Source: DATLHO01 sp035539855
Lineage (GTDB): Bacteria; Bacteroidota; Ignavibacteria; OLB7
Direction: 5' to 3'
Assembly: GCA_035539855.1 (NCBI GenBank)
Contig: DATLHO010000053.1
Coordinates: 1 to 26,258, forward strand
Length of the DNA stretch: 26,258 nt
Shown here: positions 1 through 8,509 of the stretch, piece by piece
Layout: the number at the start of each line of letters is the position of its first letter
How positions within the stretch are numbered: position 1 is the first letter of the stretch
The notes under the pieces: model-generated
Told to the model about the DNA's origin: nothing
What the model saw: only the letters and a program-made list of their open reading frames with translations
The model's database searches: none
Made by a program: the position numbers and the translations under genes

Positions 1-1
1 C

Positions 2-1042
2 GAGGAGGCCGCGACCTTCCGCGAGGAGCAGCTCCTGCGCGAGGGCGGCGCGCCCGGCGGCGCCACGCCGCTCGAGGTGCGCTCGCGACAGCAGATGAAC
101 GCGTACTACAACGTGCTCAACGTGCTCGGCGATCGCATGCGCCGCGCGCCCGCGACGTCGGTGCGTCTCATCGGCGCCGGCGGCGGCGACGCCGCAGCGG
201 GCATGGTGATGGCCGAGAACGTCCGACGCTACCTCGTCGACACCTTCGGCATCGACGAGCGTCGCATCGCGACCGAGGCCCAGCCGCTGCCGCCGAACCG
301 CTCCGGCTCGGGCTCCTCCGCCGGCGAGGACGCGAAGATGATCGCGGCGGAGAACTACCGCGTGACGATCGCGGGTCCCGAGGAGATCGTCCGCCCGCTG
401 AACATTACGACCGTCCAGGAGGAGCCGATCGACAACGACGTCGTCGTCTCGATTCGCGCGAGCGAGGAGATCGCCTTCTGGAGCGTCGAGGTGACGGGCC
501 CGGACGGGGAGCCGCAGAAGTTCGGTCCGTTCCGCAACACGACGACCGCGCGGATCGGCGCCAAGCCGCTGCTCGGCGACCAGCGCGACGTACGCCTGGT
601 CGCGCGCGGAACGGTCACGCTCAAGGACGGCTCCACGGTGACCAGCGGAGCGAAGGAGCTGCGACTGACGCGCGCCGAGGCGATCGAGCAGAAGACCGCT
701 ACGCGCTTCTCGATCCTCTTCGAGTTCGACGAATCGAAGACGGTGCAGACGTACGAGACCTTCCTCGCGCAGACCGTCGCGCCGTCGATTCCCTCCGGAG
801 CGACCGTGATCATCCACGGACACACCGACATCGTCGGCACGCCCGAGTACAACACGGCGCTGGCCCAGCGCCGCGTCGACGAGACGCAGAAGATCCTCAC
901 GCGCGAGCTCACACGGGCGGGCAAGACCGTGACGTTCGATACGTACGGGTTCGGCGAGGACGAGCGTCGGGCTCCGTTCGACAACGTGCTGCCGGAACAG
1001 CGGTTCTACAATCGGACGGTGGTGATCGAGGTTGTGCCGTAG
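2..1042 (+). CDS. OmpA-family outer-membrane protein, 5' truncated by window edge
   Basis: The reading frame is open from base 2, so the true start, signal peptide and N-terminal barrel lie outside the window; the GTG at 77 is internal. The visible part aligns with the whole C-terminal two-thirds of the next gene: a degenerate OmpA-like domain (RLIGAGGGD, AENVRRYLVDTFGID), a beta-rich linker, then a canonical OmpA C-terminal domain with FEFDESKTV, GHTDIVG, YNTALAQRR and a final NRTVVIEVV. In this family the GHTD...N..L...R region binds the peptide of peptidoglycan, anchoring the outer membrane to the wall. It is a tandem paralogue of the gene at 1277. The stop codon lies inside the left arm of a hairpin. 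The family call is firm; the specific role is not known. Confidence 0.9.
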   Translation, partial: EEAATFREEQLLREGGAPGGATPLEVRSRQQMNAYYNVLNVLGDRMRRAPATSVRLIGAGGGDAAAGMVMAENVRRYLVDTFGIDERRIATEAQPLPPNRSGSGSSAGEDAKMIAAENYRVTIAGPEEIVRPLNITTVQEEPIDNDVVVSIRASEEIAFWSVEVTGPDGEPQKFGPFRNTTTARIGAKPLLGDQRDVRLVARGTVTLKDGSTVTSGAKELRLTRAEAIEQKTATRFSILFEFDESKTVQTYETFLAQTVAPSIPSGATVIIHGHTDIVGTPEYNTALAQRRVDETQKILTRELTRAGKTVTFDTYGFGEDERRAPFDNVLPEQRFYNRTVVIEVVP

Positions 1043-1120
1043 GCGCGCGCGTCGGCGTGCGCGCACGCTGAAGCGTGCGCCTACGGCCCTGTATTGGCGC
1101 GCGGGCGCGCCAATACAGGG
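1036..1120. repeat. Tandem strong hairpins between the OmpA paralogues
   Basis: Two perfect inverted repeats follow each other. The first is an 8-bp stem 1061-1068/1073-1080 with loop TGAA, wrapped by a further 11-bp complementary pair 1036-1046/1077-1087 that includes the stop codon of the upstream gene and competes with the inner stem. The second is a 16-bp stem 1087-1102/1105-1120 with almost no loop. No T-run follows either. They could be a terminator without U-tract, an mRNA-stabilising structure, or REP-type dispersed repeats. The rest of the gap up to 1276 shows nothing further. Confidence 0.6.
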
Positions 1121-1276
1121 GCTGTCATCTCCCTCTCATGTCGGTCCGCTAACCTCGCAGTTGGTCCAGTCGTGCCCGGGCGCTGTTTCGCGCGCATACG
1201 TGCGTAGCGATGCGGCCGGATTCGACCGATTGACCCCGTTGCGGCGCAACACGAATCCGACAAACACCTCATTCCG

Positions 1277-3250
1277 ATGAAGAGACTTCTCCCCAGGCTC
1301 GGCATCGCCGCGTCGGCCGCGGCCGTGCTCGTTGCGCTGTCCGGACCCTCCCTGCGCGCGCAGGACGGTGTCGCGTCGACCCCGCGCTGGTGGTTCGGCG
1401 GATACCTCGGCGGGAACATCAACATGTTCAGCGGCCGGGTCGACGATCTGAGCCACAACTTCCCCCGGCTCGTGCCCCCGGGCGGCTATGACGACGGCAG
1501 CGGCTTCGGCATGACCCTCGGCGCGATCGCCGAGTATCTGCCCGGCGGACTCTTCGGCGGCTCGGTCATGCTCGGCTACGACAACCGCAGCATCTCCTTC
1601 GAGAGCTCGAGCACCGGCGCCGCGGTCACCGACACGGCCTGGAGCCACGACGTCTCGACCTCGCTCTCCTACCTGTCGATCGAGCCGAACGTGCGCGTCA
1701 ACCTGTACGAGGATCGGCTGCACGCCTTCGCCGGTCCGAGCATCGGCATCAACCTCGGCAAGGGCTTCACCTATGCCTCGCGCGTCTCCGGCGCCGACAC
1801 GGTCGTCGAGGGCGATCTCGACGACGTCCGCAGCCTGCATGTCGGCGCGCAGCTTGGCGTCGGCTACGACATTCCGGTCGAGCTCTTCGAGACCCGCTCG
1901 CCGATCGTCGCGACGCCGTTCGCGCAGCTTCGCTTCGGCCAGGCGCACCTGTCGCCGCCGGAGGGCAGCCAGACGAGCTTCGGGATCACGACCATCCGTC
2001 TCGGCCTCGCGGTAAAGCTCGGCAGCACGTCGATGGGCGGTCGAGACATCGTCGAGGCCGAGGGCGGCGACTTCGGCTTCGATCTGCGCGTGCCGCGGCA
2101 CGTCAGCGCGAGCCGCCGGGTCAACGAGACCTTCCCGTTCCGCAACTACATTTTCTTCGAGCCGGGCTCCAGCGAGATCCCCGCGCGCTATCACCGCATC
2201 GACCGATCCGGTGCCGGCTCGTTCCGCGAGGAGCAGCTGACCGACCAGAGCTCGCTGACCGGCGGCAATCCCACGATCGATCGCCGCGAGCGCCGCCAGA
2301 TGCTCGTCTACTACGAGGCGCTCAACATCCTCGGCGACCGCCTGCGTCGCAACGAGAAGGCCGACATCCGCCTGATCGGCGCCGCCAACGGCGACGCGGC
2401 GATGGGACTCGAGATGGCCGAGAGCATCAAGCGCTACCTCGTCAACACGTTCGACATCGACGCCGGACGCATCGCGACCGACGGGCAGGCGATGCCCCCG
2501 AACCGCTCGGGCTCCGGCGGAGCGCGCGGTGAGGACGGCGCGCTCGTCGCCGCCGAGAACATCCGCGTCGTCGTCGAAGGTCCGGCCGAGATCGTCCGAC
2601 CGGTTCGCATCATGTCGATGCAGGAGGAGCCGCTCGGCAACGACATCGTCTTCACACTCCCGAGCGACACGATGTTCGCCTCGTGGTCGGTCGAGCTCGT
2701 CGGAGACGGCGACGAGGTCCGCACGTTCGGCCCGTTCACCGGCGCCATCGGCCGCGTTGCGGCGAAGCCGCTTCTCGACGGACGGGTCGAGGCGGGCTAC
2801 ACCGCACGCGTGCTTGCGACGACCCGCGAGGGACGCACGATGCGCAGCGGCACGCGCACGATCCGCCTGGAGCGAGCCTCGGGCACCGACGAGCAGACGG
2901 CCGATCGCTACTCCATCCTCTTCGAGTTCGACGACTCGAAGACCGTGCAGACCTACGAGCAGTTCCTCGCCGAGACGGTCGCCCCGGCGATCCCGCACGG
3001 CGCGGTCGTCGTGGTGCACGGCCACACCGACCTCATCGGCGACGAGGACTACAACGCGAAGCTCTCGCAGCGCCGCGCCGAGGAGACCCAGCGCATGCTC
3101 GCCCGCGAGCTCGCGAAGTCCGGCAAGCACGTCACCTTCGACGCCTACGGTTTCGGCGAGGACGAGCGCCGCGCTCCGTTCGCCAACGAAAGGCCGGAGC
3201 ATCGCTACTACAACCGCACGGTCGTCATCGAGGTGGTCGAGGGAGAGTAG
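1277..3250 (+). CDS. OmpA-family outer-membrane protein with N-terminal barrel and two OmpA-like domains
   Basis: The 657-residue protein starts with a signal peptide (MKRLLPRLGIAASAAA..., cleavage after LRAQ near residue 29). Residues 30-245 are rich in alternating aromatic/hydrophobic strands and look like a small outer-membrane barrel. A first, degenerate OmpA-like domain follows (FFEPGSSEIPARY near 287, RLIGAANGD near 362). In it the usual GHTD is replaced by GAANGD and the terminal NRRV by ENIRVVV. After a beta-sandwich-like linker (about 440-540) comes a canonical OmpA domain at 545-655 (FEFDDSKTV, GHTDLIG, YNAKLSQRR, NRTVVIEVV). It presumably spans the outer membrane and grips peptidoglycan. 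The ATG at 1277 is chosen because the signal peptide follows directly; there is no clear Shine-Dalgarno. It duplicates the gene upstream. Confidence 0.92.
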   Translation: MKRLLPRLGIAASAAAVLVALSGPSLRAQDGVASTPRWWFGGYLGGNINMFSGRVDDLSHNFPRLVPPGGYDDGSGFGMTLGAIAEYLPGGLFGGSVMLGYDNRSISFESSSTGAAVTDTAWSHDVSTSLSYLSIEPNVRVNLYEDRLHAFAGPSIGINLGKGFTYASRVSGADTVVEGDLDDVRSLHVGAQLGVGYDIPVELFETRSPIVATPFAQLRFGQAHLSPPEGSQTSFGITTIRLGLAVKLGSTSMGGRDIVEAEGGDFGFDLRVPRHVSASRRVNETFPFRNYIFFEPGSSEIPARYHRIDRSGAGSFREEQLTDQSSLTGGNPTIDRRERRQMLVYYEALNILGDRLRRNEKADIRLIGAANGDAAMGLEMAESIKRYLVNTFDIDAGRIATDGQAMPPNRSGSGGARGEDGALVAAENIRVVVEGPAEIVRPVRIMSMQEEPLGNDIVFTLPSDTMFASWSVELVGDGDEVRTFGPFTGAIGRVAAKPLLDGRVEAGYTARVLATTREGRTMRSGTRTIRLERASGTDEQTADRYSILFEFDDSKTVQTYEQFLAETVAPAIPHGAVVVVHGHTDLIGDEDYNAKLSQRRAEETQRMLARELAKSGKHVTFDAYGFGEDERRAPFANERPEHRYYNRTVVIEVVEGE

Positions 3251-3319
3251 CGGCGATCGATCCGAAGCGCACTCCAACCGCTCCGGCGCGACACCTACGA
3301 CAGTCGTGATAATGGAAAC

Positions 3320-3357
3320 GAGCCCTCCGTGCGCACGGCGCCGGGGGGCTTTTTTTC
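3320..3357 (+). terminator. Rho-independent terminator after the OmpA paralogues
   Basis: The arm AGCCCTCCG pairs with CGGGGGGCT (nine pairs, one G-T) and is followed directly by seven T. It closes the OmpA unit 70 bases after its stop codon. Confidence 0.85.
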
Positions 3358-3401
3358 CCGCCGGACGTCGATCACCATCGTTCGGTTCAACCAGGCGAGC
3401 A

Positions 3402-3437
3402 TTGGCTCCCTCTCACTATCCTCAATGCCTATCTTTG
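3402..3437 (+). promoter_or_regulatory. Candidate Bacteroidota-type promoter for the TPR-barrel-TonB cluster
   Basis: TATCTTTG at 3430-3437 is an exact match to the TAnnTTTG -7 element of Bacteroidota vegetative promoters. A TTGG at 3402-3405 could be the -33 element, although the 24-base spacer is longer than the usual 19-21. It lies between the terminator at 3320 and the GTG start at 3516, leaving a leader of about 75 bases. Confidence 0.5.
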
Positions 3438-3515
3438 TGGTTCGCATCATCCGGCGGGCCACGGAATCGGGCAGAACGGAACTTCCGACCGGCCGTCGGC
3501 GATCATCGAGCGACT

Positions 3516-6500
3516 GTGAATTTCCTGAGACGTACCCTCCTTCTACTCCTCGCCGTACCGCTCTCGCTCGCGGCCCAGCCGCGCGTCGAAGACGAGCGCC
3601 CGCTCGCGCGCGCCGTGCGTGAGGCGGCGGCGCACCTCGAGCTTGGCGATCACGCCTGGGCCGTCGCGACGCTCGAGGCGGCGCTCGATTCGGCGCGTCC
3701 CGGCGAGCCGCATGCCGAGGCGCTCGCGATCCTGGCGACGGCGAGCTTTTCCGCCGGTCAGTACCGACCCGCGCTCGACGTCTCGCGCGAGTTCGCGTTC
3801 AACTACCCTGGCCACGCCCGCTCCTCCGCGATCGACTACATCCGTGGGGTCTCGGCCTATCAGGAGGGAAATCTCGAAGAGTCCCGAAGCGCGTTCCACC
3901 GACTGGCGCTTGCATCGGAGGAGCCGTATACGAGCGACGCAGGATTCTGGCTCGCCCGCATGCACTCGGAGGCGGGAAAGCTCGACTCGGCCGAGCATTA
4001 TGTCGACCGGTACATCACGCTGCGCGGCGGCATCCCGCTGCCGACCGGCGAGCCGATCGCTGGCCGATCGGAGCGATCGCTCGACCGCGAGGATTTCTTC
4101 GACGACGCGCTCTACATCTCCGGCTGGATCAAGGAGGGGCGCAACGAGATCGACGCCGCGGCGACGCTGTATCGCACGGTGCTCGGACGGTTTCCCGGAA
4201 GCGACCTCGAGCTCGACGCGCAGCTCCGCCTCGGGGTGATCGAGGCGCGCCGGGGTCACTACGAGTCGGCGCTGAACCTGCTGGGGACGCTCACGCCGCG
4301 GACCGAGCGCCAGCGCGAGGAGCAGTTATTCTACATGGCCGAGGCGGCATCGGCGCTGGAGCGGCACGAGGAGGCGCTCAGAGACTATCGTAGCTATCTG
4401 CGAGAGTTCCCCGCGAGCAAGCGTGACCGGCCGGCGCGCTACGGCGCGGGGTGGAGCGAGCAGCAGCTCGCGCGCTACGACGACGCGATCGCCACGTACC
4501 GGCAGCTCGCCGACGCGCACGACTCGATCGCCGCCGCATCGCTGTACCAGATCGGTGCGATCCAGACGCTGCGCTCCGACACGGCCGGCGCGGTCAGGAC
4601 GTTCGAGATGCTCGTCTACCGGCTGCCGTACGAGAGCTTCTCGGACAACGCGTACTACCAGCTCGGCCGCATCTTCTATCGTCGCGGCGAGTTCGACTCC
4701 GCCCGACACTACCTCAACATCGCCGCGCGGCAGTTCCCCGAGAGCGAGCTGCGGCTCGACGCGTACTACCTGCTCGGCGAGTCCTACGCGGCGCTCGGCG
4801 ACTGGCGCAACGCGCAGTACAGCTTCCAGCGCACGCGACAGCTCGGCGCGAGCGGCGCGATGTTCGAGAGCGCGCTGTTTCGAGAGGGCGTGATGCTGTA
4901 CCGGCTCGGCCAGTTCCGCAGCGCGCTCGACCGCCTGCGCGAGTACGTCGCCGAGCACGGAGAGGGCGAGGACATCGCGGGGGCGACGTTCTGGCTGGCC
5001 GAAGCGCTGTACCAGGATGGCGCCTACGAGGAGTCCGAGCGGTACTTCGCCGCGCACCTCGAGCGCTTTCCCAACATCAGCGCGACGGACGAGGCGATGT
5101 ACGGCCTGGCGTGGGCGCGCTTCATGCAGAAGGACTTCCGCGGTGCGGCGGCGACGTTCGAGCAGTTCATCGAGACCTATCCCGAGCATCGCAGCATGAT
5201 CGACGCGACGATCCGGCTTGCCGATGCCTACCGCTTCACGAGGCAGTGGGACAAGGCGATCTCGATCTACGAATCGATCGAAGGTCGCGTCGGCAAGAGC
5301 GCGCGTGCCGAGGAGGCGCGCTACCGGCTCGCCGAGGCGTTCATCGAGATGGGCGAGATCGACCGCGCGGTGGCGGCCTTCCGCTCGCTCGTGACCTACT
5401 ACCCGGAGTCCGCGCGCCGCGACATCTACGCGTTCAACATCGGCTCGCTGTACAACGAGCGCGAGCTCGACACGCTGGCGATTCCGGAGCTCGAGGGATT
5501 CATCGCCGAGTACCCCGAGTCGCGGTTGCAGCCGCAGGCGCATTACATGATCGGCGACTCGTACTACAACCTGCAGCAGTTCGACAGCGCATTCGTGTGG
5601 TACTACGCGGTGCTCGAGAAGTACCCGTCGAGTCCGATCGTGCCCGAGGCGATGGAGGCGGTGCGCTTCTCGCTGACCGCGGCCGGGCGCGGCCGCGAGG
5701 CGATCGCGGTGATCGACACGTTCATGGCGCGCAATCCCGACCGTCTGCCCGCCGATTCGCTCGGCTTCCGCAAGGGGATGATCATCTTCGACGAAGGCGC
5801 CTACAGCGAGGCGATCCCCATGTTCGCGTCGCTCGTCGCCGGGTTCCCCGAGAGTCCGATCGTGCCCGACGCCCTCTTTCAGATCGGCCTGAGCCACGAG
5901 TACACCGGCGCGGTCGACAGCGCGCTGGTCTACTTCGGCGAGGTCGTCGCGAAGCACCCGCAGAGCGCCGCGACGCAGAAGGCGCTGCTGGAGCAGGGGG
6001 CGATCCGCATGCGCCAGCGCGACCCGCAGGCCGCGCGCTCGAGCTTCGCGCTGTTCATCGAGCGCTTTCCCGAATCGGCCCGCCTGACCGAGGCCCGCTA
6101 CGGCCTGGCGAGCGCGCTGCTGTCGCTCGCGGACACCGCCGGCGCGCTCGAGCAGTTCGACATGATCGTCGACTCGACGCGCTCGGAGGACGACCTGCTG
6201 GTCGACCGCAGCCGCCTGATGATCGCGCGCATCGGCGCGAGCCAGGGGCGCAACGACGAAGCGCTCGAGATCCTCGCCGCGGTCGTCGCCCGGCGTCTCG
6301 ACGACATCGCCGCCGAAGCACTGCTGCTGCGCGGCGAGCTTCTGCTGGCAACGAACGACCTCTCCGGCGCCCTCGCCGAGCTGCGCCGCCTTCAGAGCGA
6401 GTTCGCCGAGTACGTCGAGTACGTCGAGCCGGGCATGCTGCTGCTGGGCGACCTCTACGTCCGGCTGACCAACTACCAGGCGGCAAAGGAGGTCTGGTCA

Positions 6501-6575
6501 CAGCTCGCGGAGTCGTCGGAGAACCAGAAGATCACGGCAGAGGCGGAAGCGCGGCTGAAAAGACTTCGCCGTTAG
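3516..6575 (+). CDS. Large exported TPR-repeat protein
   Basis: From GTG 3516 the product is 1019 residues. This start is chosen because a clean signal peptide follows (VNFLRRTLLLLLAVPLSLAAQ) and the frame upstream carries no signal and runs into the previous gene. After the leader the protein is almost entirely tetratricopeptide repeats of about 34-36 residues. Recurring pieces such as YNLQQFDSAFVWYYAVL, the ..FP.S....A.Y.LG.. spacing and paired aromatic positions continue to the C-terminus (EARLKRLRR). Such solenoids are protein-interaction scaffolds. An exported one next to a TonB-type barrel and TonB suggests a periplasmic adaptor or outer-membrane complex subunit, but no specific partner can be named. 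The stop is one base before a REPIN-like element. Confidence 0.85.
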   Translation: MNFLRRTLLLLLAVPLSLAAQPRVEDERPLARAVREAAAHLELGDHAWAVATLEAALDSARPGEPHAEALAILATASFSAGQYRPALDVSREFAFNYPGHARSSAIDYIRGVSAYQEGNLEESRSAFHRLALASEEPYTSDAGFWLARMHSEAGKLDSAEHYVDRYITLRGGIPLPTGEPIAGRSERSLDREDFFDDALYISGWIKEGRNEIDAAATLYRTVLGRFPGSDLELDAQLRLGVIEARRGHYESALNLLGTLTPRTERQREEQLFYMAEAASALERHEEALRDYRSYLREFPASKRDRPARYGAGWSEQQLARYDDAIATYRQLADAHDSIAAASLYQIGAIQTLRSDTAGAVRTFEMLVYRLPYESFSDNAYYQLGRIFYRRGEFDSARHYLNIAARQFPESELRLDAYYLLGESYAALGDWRNAQYSFQRTRQLGASGAMFESALFREGVMLYRLGQFRSALDRLREYVAEHGEGEDIAGATFWLAEALYQDGAYEESERYFAAHLERFPNISATDEAMYGLAWARFMQKDFRGAAATFEQFIETYPEHRSMIDATIRLADAYRFTRQWDKAISIYESIEGRVGKSARAEEARYRLAEAFIEMGEIDRAVAAFRSLVTYYPESARRDIYAFNIGSLYNERELDTLAIPELEGFIAEYPESRLQPQAHYMIGDSYYNLQQFDSAFVWYYAVLEKYPSSPIVPEAMEAVRFSLTAAGRGREAIAVIDTFMARNPDRLPADSLGFRKGMIIFDEGAYSEAIPMFASLVAGFPESPIVPDALFQIGLSHEYTGAVDSALVYFGEVVAKHPQSAATQKALLEQGAIRMRQRDPQAARSSFALFIERFPESARLTEARYGLASALLSLADTAGALEQFDMIVDSTRSEDDLLVDRSRLMIARIGASQGRNDEALEILAAVVARRLDDIAAEALLLRGELLLATNDLSGALAELRRLQSEFAEYVEYVEPGMLLLGDLYVRLTNYQAAKEVWSQLAESSENQKITAEAEARLKRLRR

Positions 6576-6758
6576 ACCTCACCCCACCACCCCCCTCTCC
6601 GCATGCGGAGAGGGGGGAGATGGAGGCACAGGATGGGGCGCCTGCAGCCGTAAGGCGTCGCGATCGCGCCGGCGTCGCATAGACCCAAAAGTTCATTTCA
6701 GTACTACCTCCGCCTCCCCCCTCTCCGCATGCGGAGAGGGGGGCCGGGGGGGTGAGGT
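6576..6758. repeat. REPIN/BIME-like element: two copies of a 28-bp palindrome in inverted context
   Basis: Two identical, perfect 28-bp palindromes (CCCCCCTCTCCGCA and its complement) lie at 6590-6617 and 6716-6743. The outer flanks are inverted copies too: ACCTCACCCC at 6576-6585 and GGGGTGAGGT at 6749-6758. The whole unit is therefore a 183-bp inverted pair around a 98-bp centre. This is the layout of REP doublets (REPINs), which are mobilised in trans by RAYT transposases; none is encoded in this window. It fills almost the whole gap between the TPR gene and the barrel gene and ends 9 bases before the next start codon. Confidence 0.75.
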
Positions 6759-6767
6759 TTCCCACGA

Positions 6768-8387
6768 GTGCGTCGACTCACAGCCATACTCCTTCTCATC
6801 GCAACCCCTCTCCTCGCGCAGGAGGAGGGCGGTCTGCCCGAGCTCGAGGTCGAGAACGTGACCATCGTCGGCACGCGCACGGTGCGACTGCCGCCGGCGC
6901 GCAAGGGCGAGGTCGTCGATTCGTCGGTGTACGTGCTGCCGCCGAAGGACACGTTGCTGTTCGCTTCACGGCTGTCGGGCTTTGGTGGTCCCGGTGGCGC
7001 GCTGCCTGGCTATCGCGAGTTCGAGCCGCCGATGAGCGCGCACGCCGAGGCGAGCTTCGGCACGTACCTCTCGCCGCGGCTGATGGCGCATGCGGAGTAC
7101 AACCAGCGGTCGTTCGACCTGATGGGGACGATCGACTTCCGCGGCACCGCCGGCCACGTCGACAGCGCGGAGGCGAGCTCGCTGCTGCTCGAAGCGCGCG
7201 GCGGAATCCTGCTCGGCAGCGACGATCCCGCGGCGCCCCGCGTGCGGATCACCGCCGGGTTCGATCGCATCGGCGACAGCTACTTCCTGTACGGCAGCCG
7301 CGTCGCGGCCTACGACCGCTCGCGCGCGGCGACGCGCGTGCAGGCCGCCCTGCACAGCGCGCAGGACGCGCTGCTCGATTACGACCTCTACTTCCACCTC
7401 GAGCACACTGCGGTCGACGACCTGCTGGGCGACTCGACGGCCACCGCGACCGCGAGCATTCCCGGCTTCGGCCTGGCGCTGGCCGCCGGCAACGACACGC
7501 TCCGCGGACGCATCGGCGTCGACTATCAGATCGCGTCGCTGCGCTACGGCCGCTCGGCATCGACGCCGAACTGGGTTTCGGCGCACGGCGATCTCGAATG
7601 GCACGCGAGCCCGCAGTTTCTCGTGACCGGAGGGTTGGCCTACGGCGGCGCGCAGCGCTCCGACACCGCCGATGCGGTGACACTCCTGCTGCCGCGCGTC
7701 TCTCTGAGACTACAGGCAGCGCCGTCGCTCGCGCTGTATGCCTCGTACCTGCCGGAGCTGCGGGCTCCCTCCTACCGCAATCGGATCATGCGCTCGGCCT
7801 ATGTCGACCGCGCGATCACGCTGCGTCCGGAGAAAGTGCCGCTGAGTCTCGCGGCCGGCGCGCGCTTCACCGGCGCGTCGACCTCGCTCGACGCCCGCGT
7901 TCTCCTGGAGACCGCCGAGGGCACGCCGGTCGTGTCGGCCGACACCGCGATCCGGGGATCGCTGCGCTACGAGCACGTCGACTCGCGCACGCTCTCGATC
8001 CGCGCCGGCGTGCAGACGGAACTGCTCCCGAGGCTCGGCCTGCTGGCCGAGGCCGAGATCCGCAGCGCGGTCGACCAGGAGACCGACGAACAACTGCCGA
8101 TGGTGCCGCAGATCGACGTGCGCGTGCGCGGCGACTACGAGATCGGCGAGGCGCTCGGCCTCTTCGGGGCCGTTCGCTACGAGTCTGCCCAGCGCACCAG
8201 CCTCGGCGACCGCTCGCGCGAGGTCGATGCGCGGCTGCTGCTCGACGCCGGCGCGACGCTCCAATTCTCGCCCGGCATCGCCCTTTTCGGCGAGGTCACG
8301 AATCTTCTCGGCGCGAGCTACGATCTCTGGGACGGCTACAGCGCCCCGGGCCTCGAGCTTCGCGCCGGCGCCAGGGTCACGTTCTGA
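6768..8387 (+). CDS. TonB-dependent-receptor-like outer-membrane barrel without a full plug domain
   Basis: The GTG at 6768 opens a 539-residue protein with a signal peptide (VRRLTAILLLIATPLLAQ). A short segment (ELEVENVTIVGTRTVRLP, about residues 25-42) resembles the start of a TonB-receptor plug. The roughly 130-residue plug is missing, however, and barrel-like amphipathic strands begin around residue 85. The C-terminus (EVTNLLGASYDLWDGYSAPG ... ARVTF) is the classical last-strand region of TonB-dependent receptors, ending in the aromatic residue used for barrel assembly. Known receptors of this class take up siderophores, vitamins or glycans using TonB; a plugless version may instead be an assembly partner of the TPR protein. 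It sits between the TPR gene and tonB. Confidence 0.75.
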   Translation: MRRLTAILLLIATPLLAQEEGGLPELEVENVTIVGTRTVRLPPARKGEVVDSSVYVLPPKDTLLFASRLSGFGGPGGALPGYREFEPPMSAHAEASFGTYLSPRLMAHAEYNQRSFDLMGTIDFRGTAGHVDSAEASSLLLEARGGILLGSDDPAAPRVRITAGFDRIGDSYFLYGSRVAAYDRSRAATRVQAALHSAQDALLDYDLYFHLEHTAVDDLLGDSTATATASIPGFGLALAAGNDTLRGRIGVDYQIASLRYGRSASTPNWVSAHGDLEWHASPQFLVTGGLAYGGAQRSDTADAVTLLLPRVSLRLQAAPSLALYASYLPELRAPSYRNRIMRSAYVDRAITLRPEKVPLSLAAGARFTGASTSLDARVLLETAEGTPVVSADTAIRGSLRYEHVDSRTLSIRAGVQTELLPRLGLLAEAEIRSAVDQETDEQLPMVPQIDVRVRGDYEIGEALGLFGAVRYESAQRTSLGDRSREVDARLLLDAGATLQFSPGIALFGEVTNLLGASYDLWDGYSAPGLELRAGARVTF

Positions 8388-8417
8388 TCGTCCGGCAGAG
8401 TCAGGGCGCCGCCGATC

Positions 8418-8465
8418 ATCCGCGTGTCACGCGCGCCGGTCATCGGCGCGTCACGTGCGCCGGCC
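8418..8465. repeat. Imperfect 24-bp tandem duplication upstream of tonB
   Basis: Bases 8418-8441 and 8442-8465 match at 20 of 24 positions (ATCCGCGTGTCACGCGCGCC against ATCGGCGCGTCACGTGCGCC at the start of each). They lie in the 122-bp gap before the TonB gene. No other signal is visible in this gap. Confidence 0.55.
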
Positions 8466-8509
8466 AACTTGCAGTTCTCAGCATCCGTCTCGTCCGAACC
8501 CCGGGACCA

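Noticed and set aside
1136..3277. 713-codon open frame on the - strand opposite the second OmpA gene
   Set aside because: The product is Arg/Ala/Asp-rich low-complexity with no domain, while the + strand frame has a signal peptide and OmpA motifs. It is an antisense shadow caused by high GC.
4326..5957. 543-codon - frame opposite the TPR gene
   Set aside because: Composition is that of antisense shadows; no signal peptide or recognisable motif.
3657..6560. Repetitive TPR gene as a possible frameshifted or fused gene
   Set aside because: The frame is continuous from signal peptide to stop and the repeat pattern never breaks.
4451..6682. 743-codon + frame overlapping the TPR gene
   Set aside because: Arg-rich composition without TPR pattern; it lies entirely out of frame over a well-supported gene.
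6590..6743. The two 28-bp palindromes as a CRISPR array
   Set aside because: Only two copies, palindromic throughout, 98-bp spacing with inverted flanks and no cas genes; a REP doublet explains it better.
6752..8509. In-frame N-terminal extension of TonB over the barrel gene
   Set aside because: The extension is Arg-rich and out of frame with the good barrel gene; TonB has a normal start at 8510.
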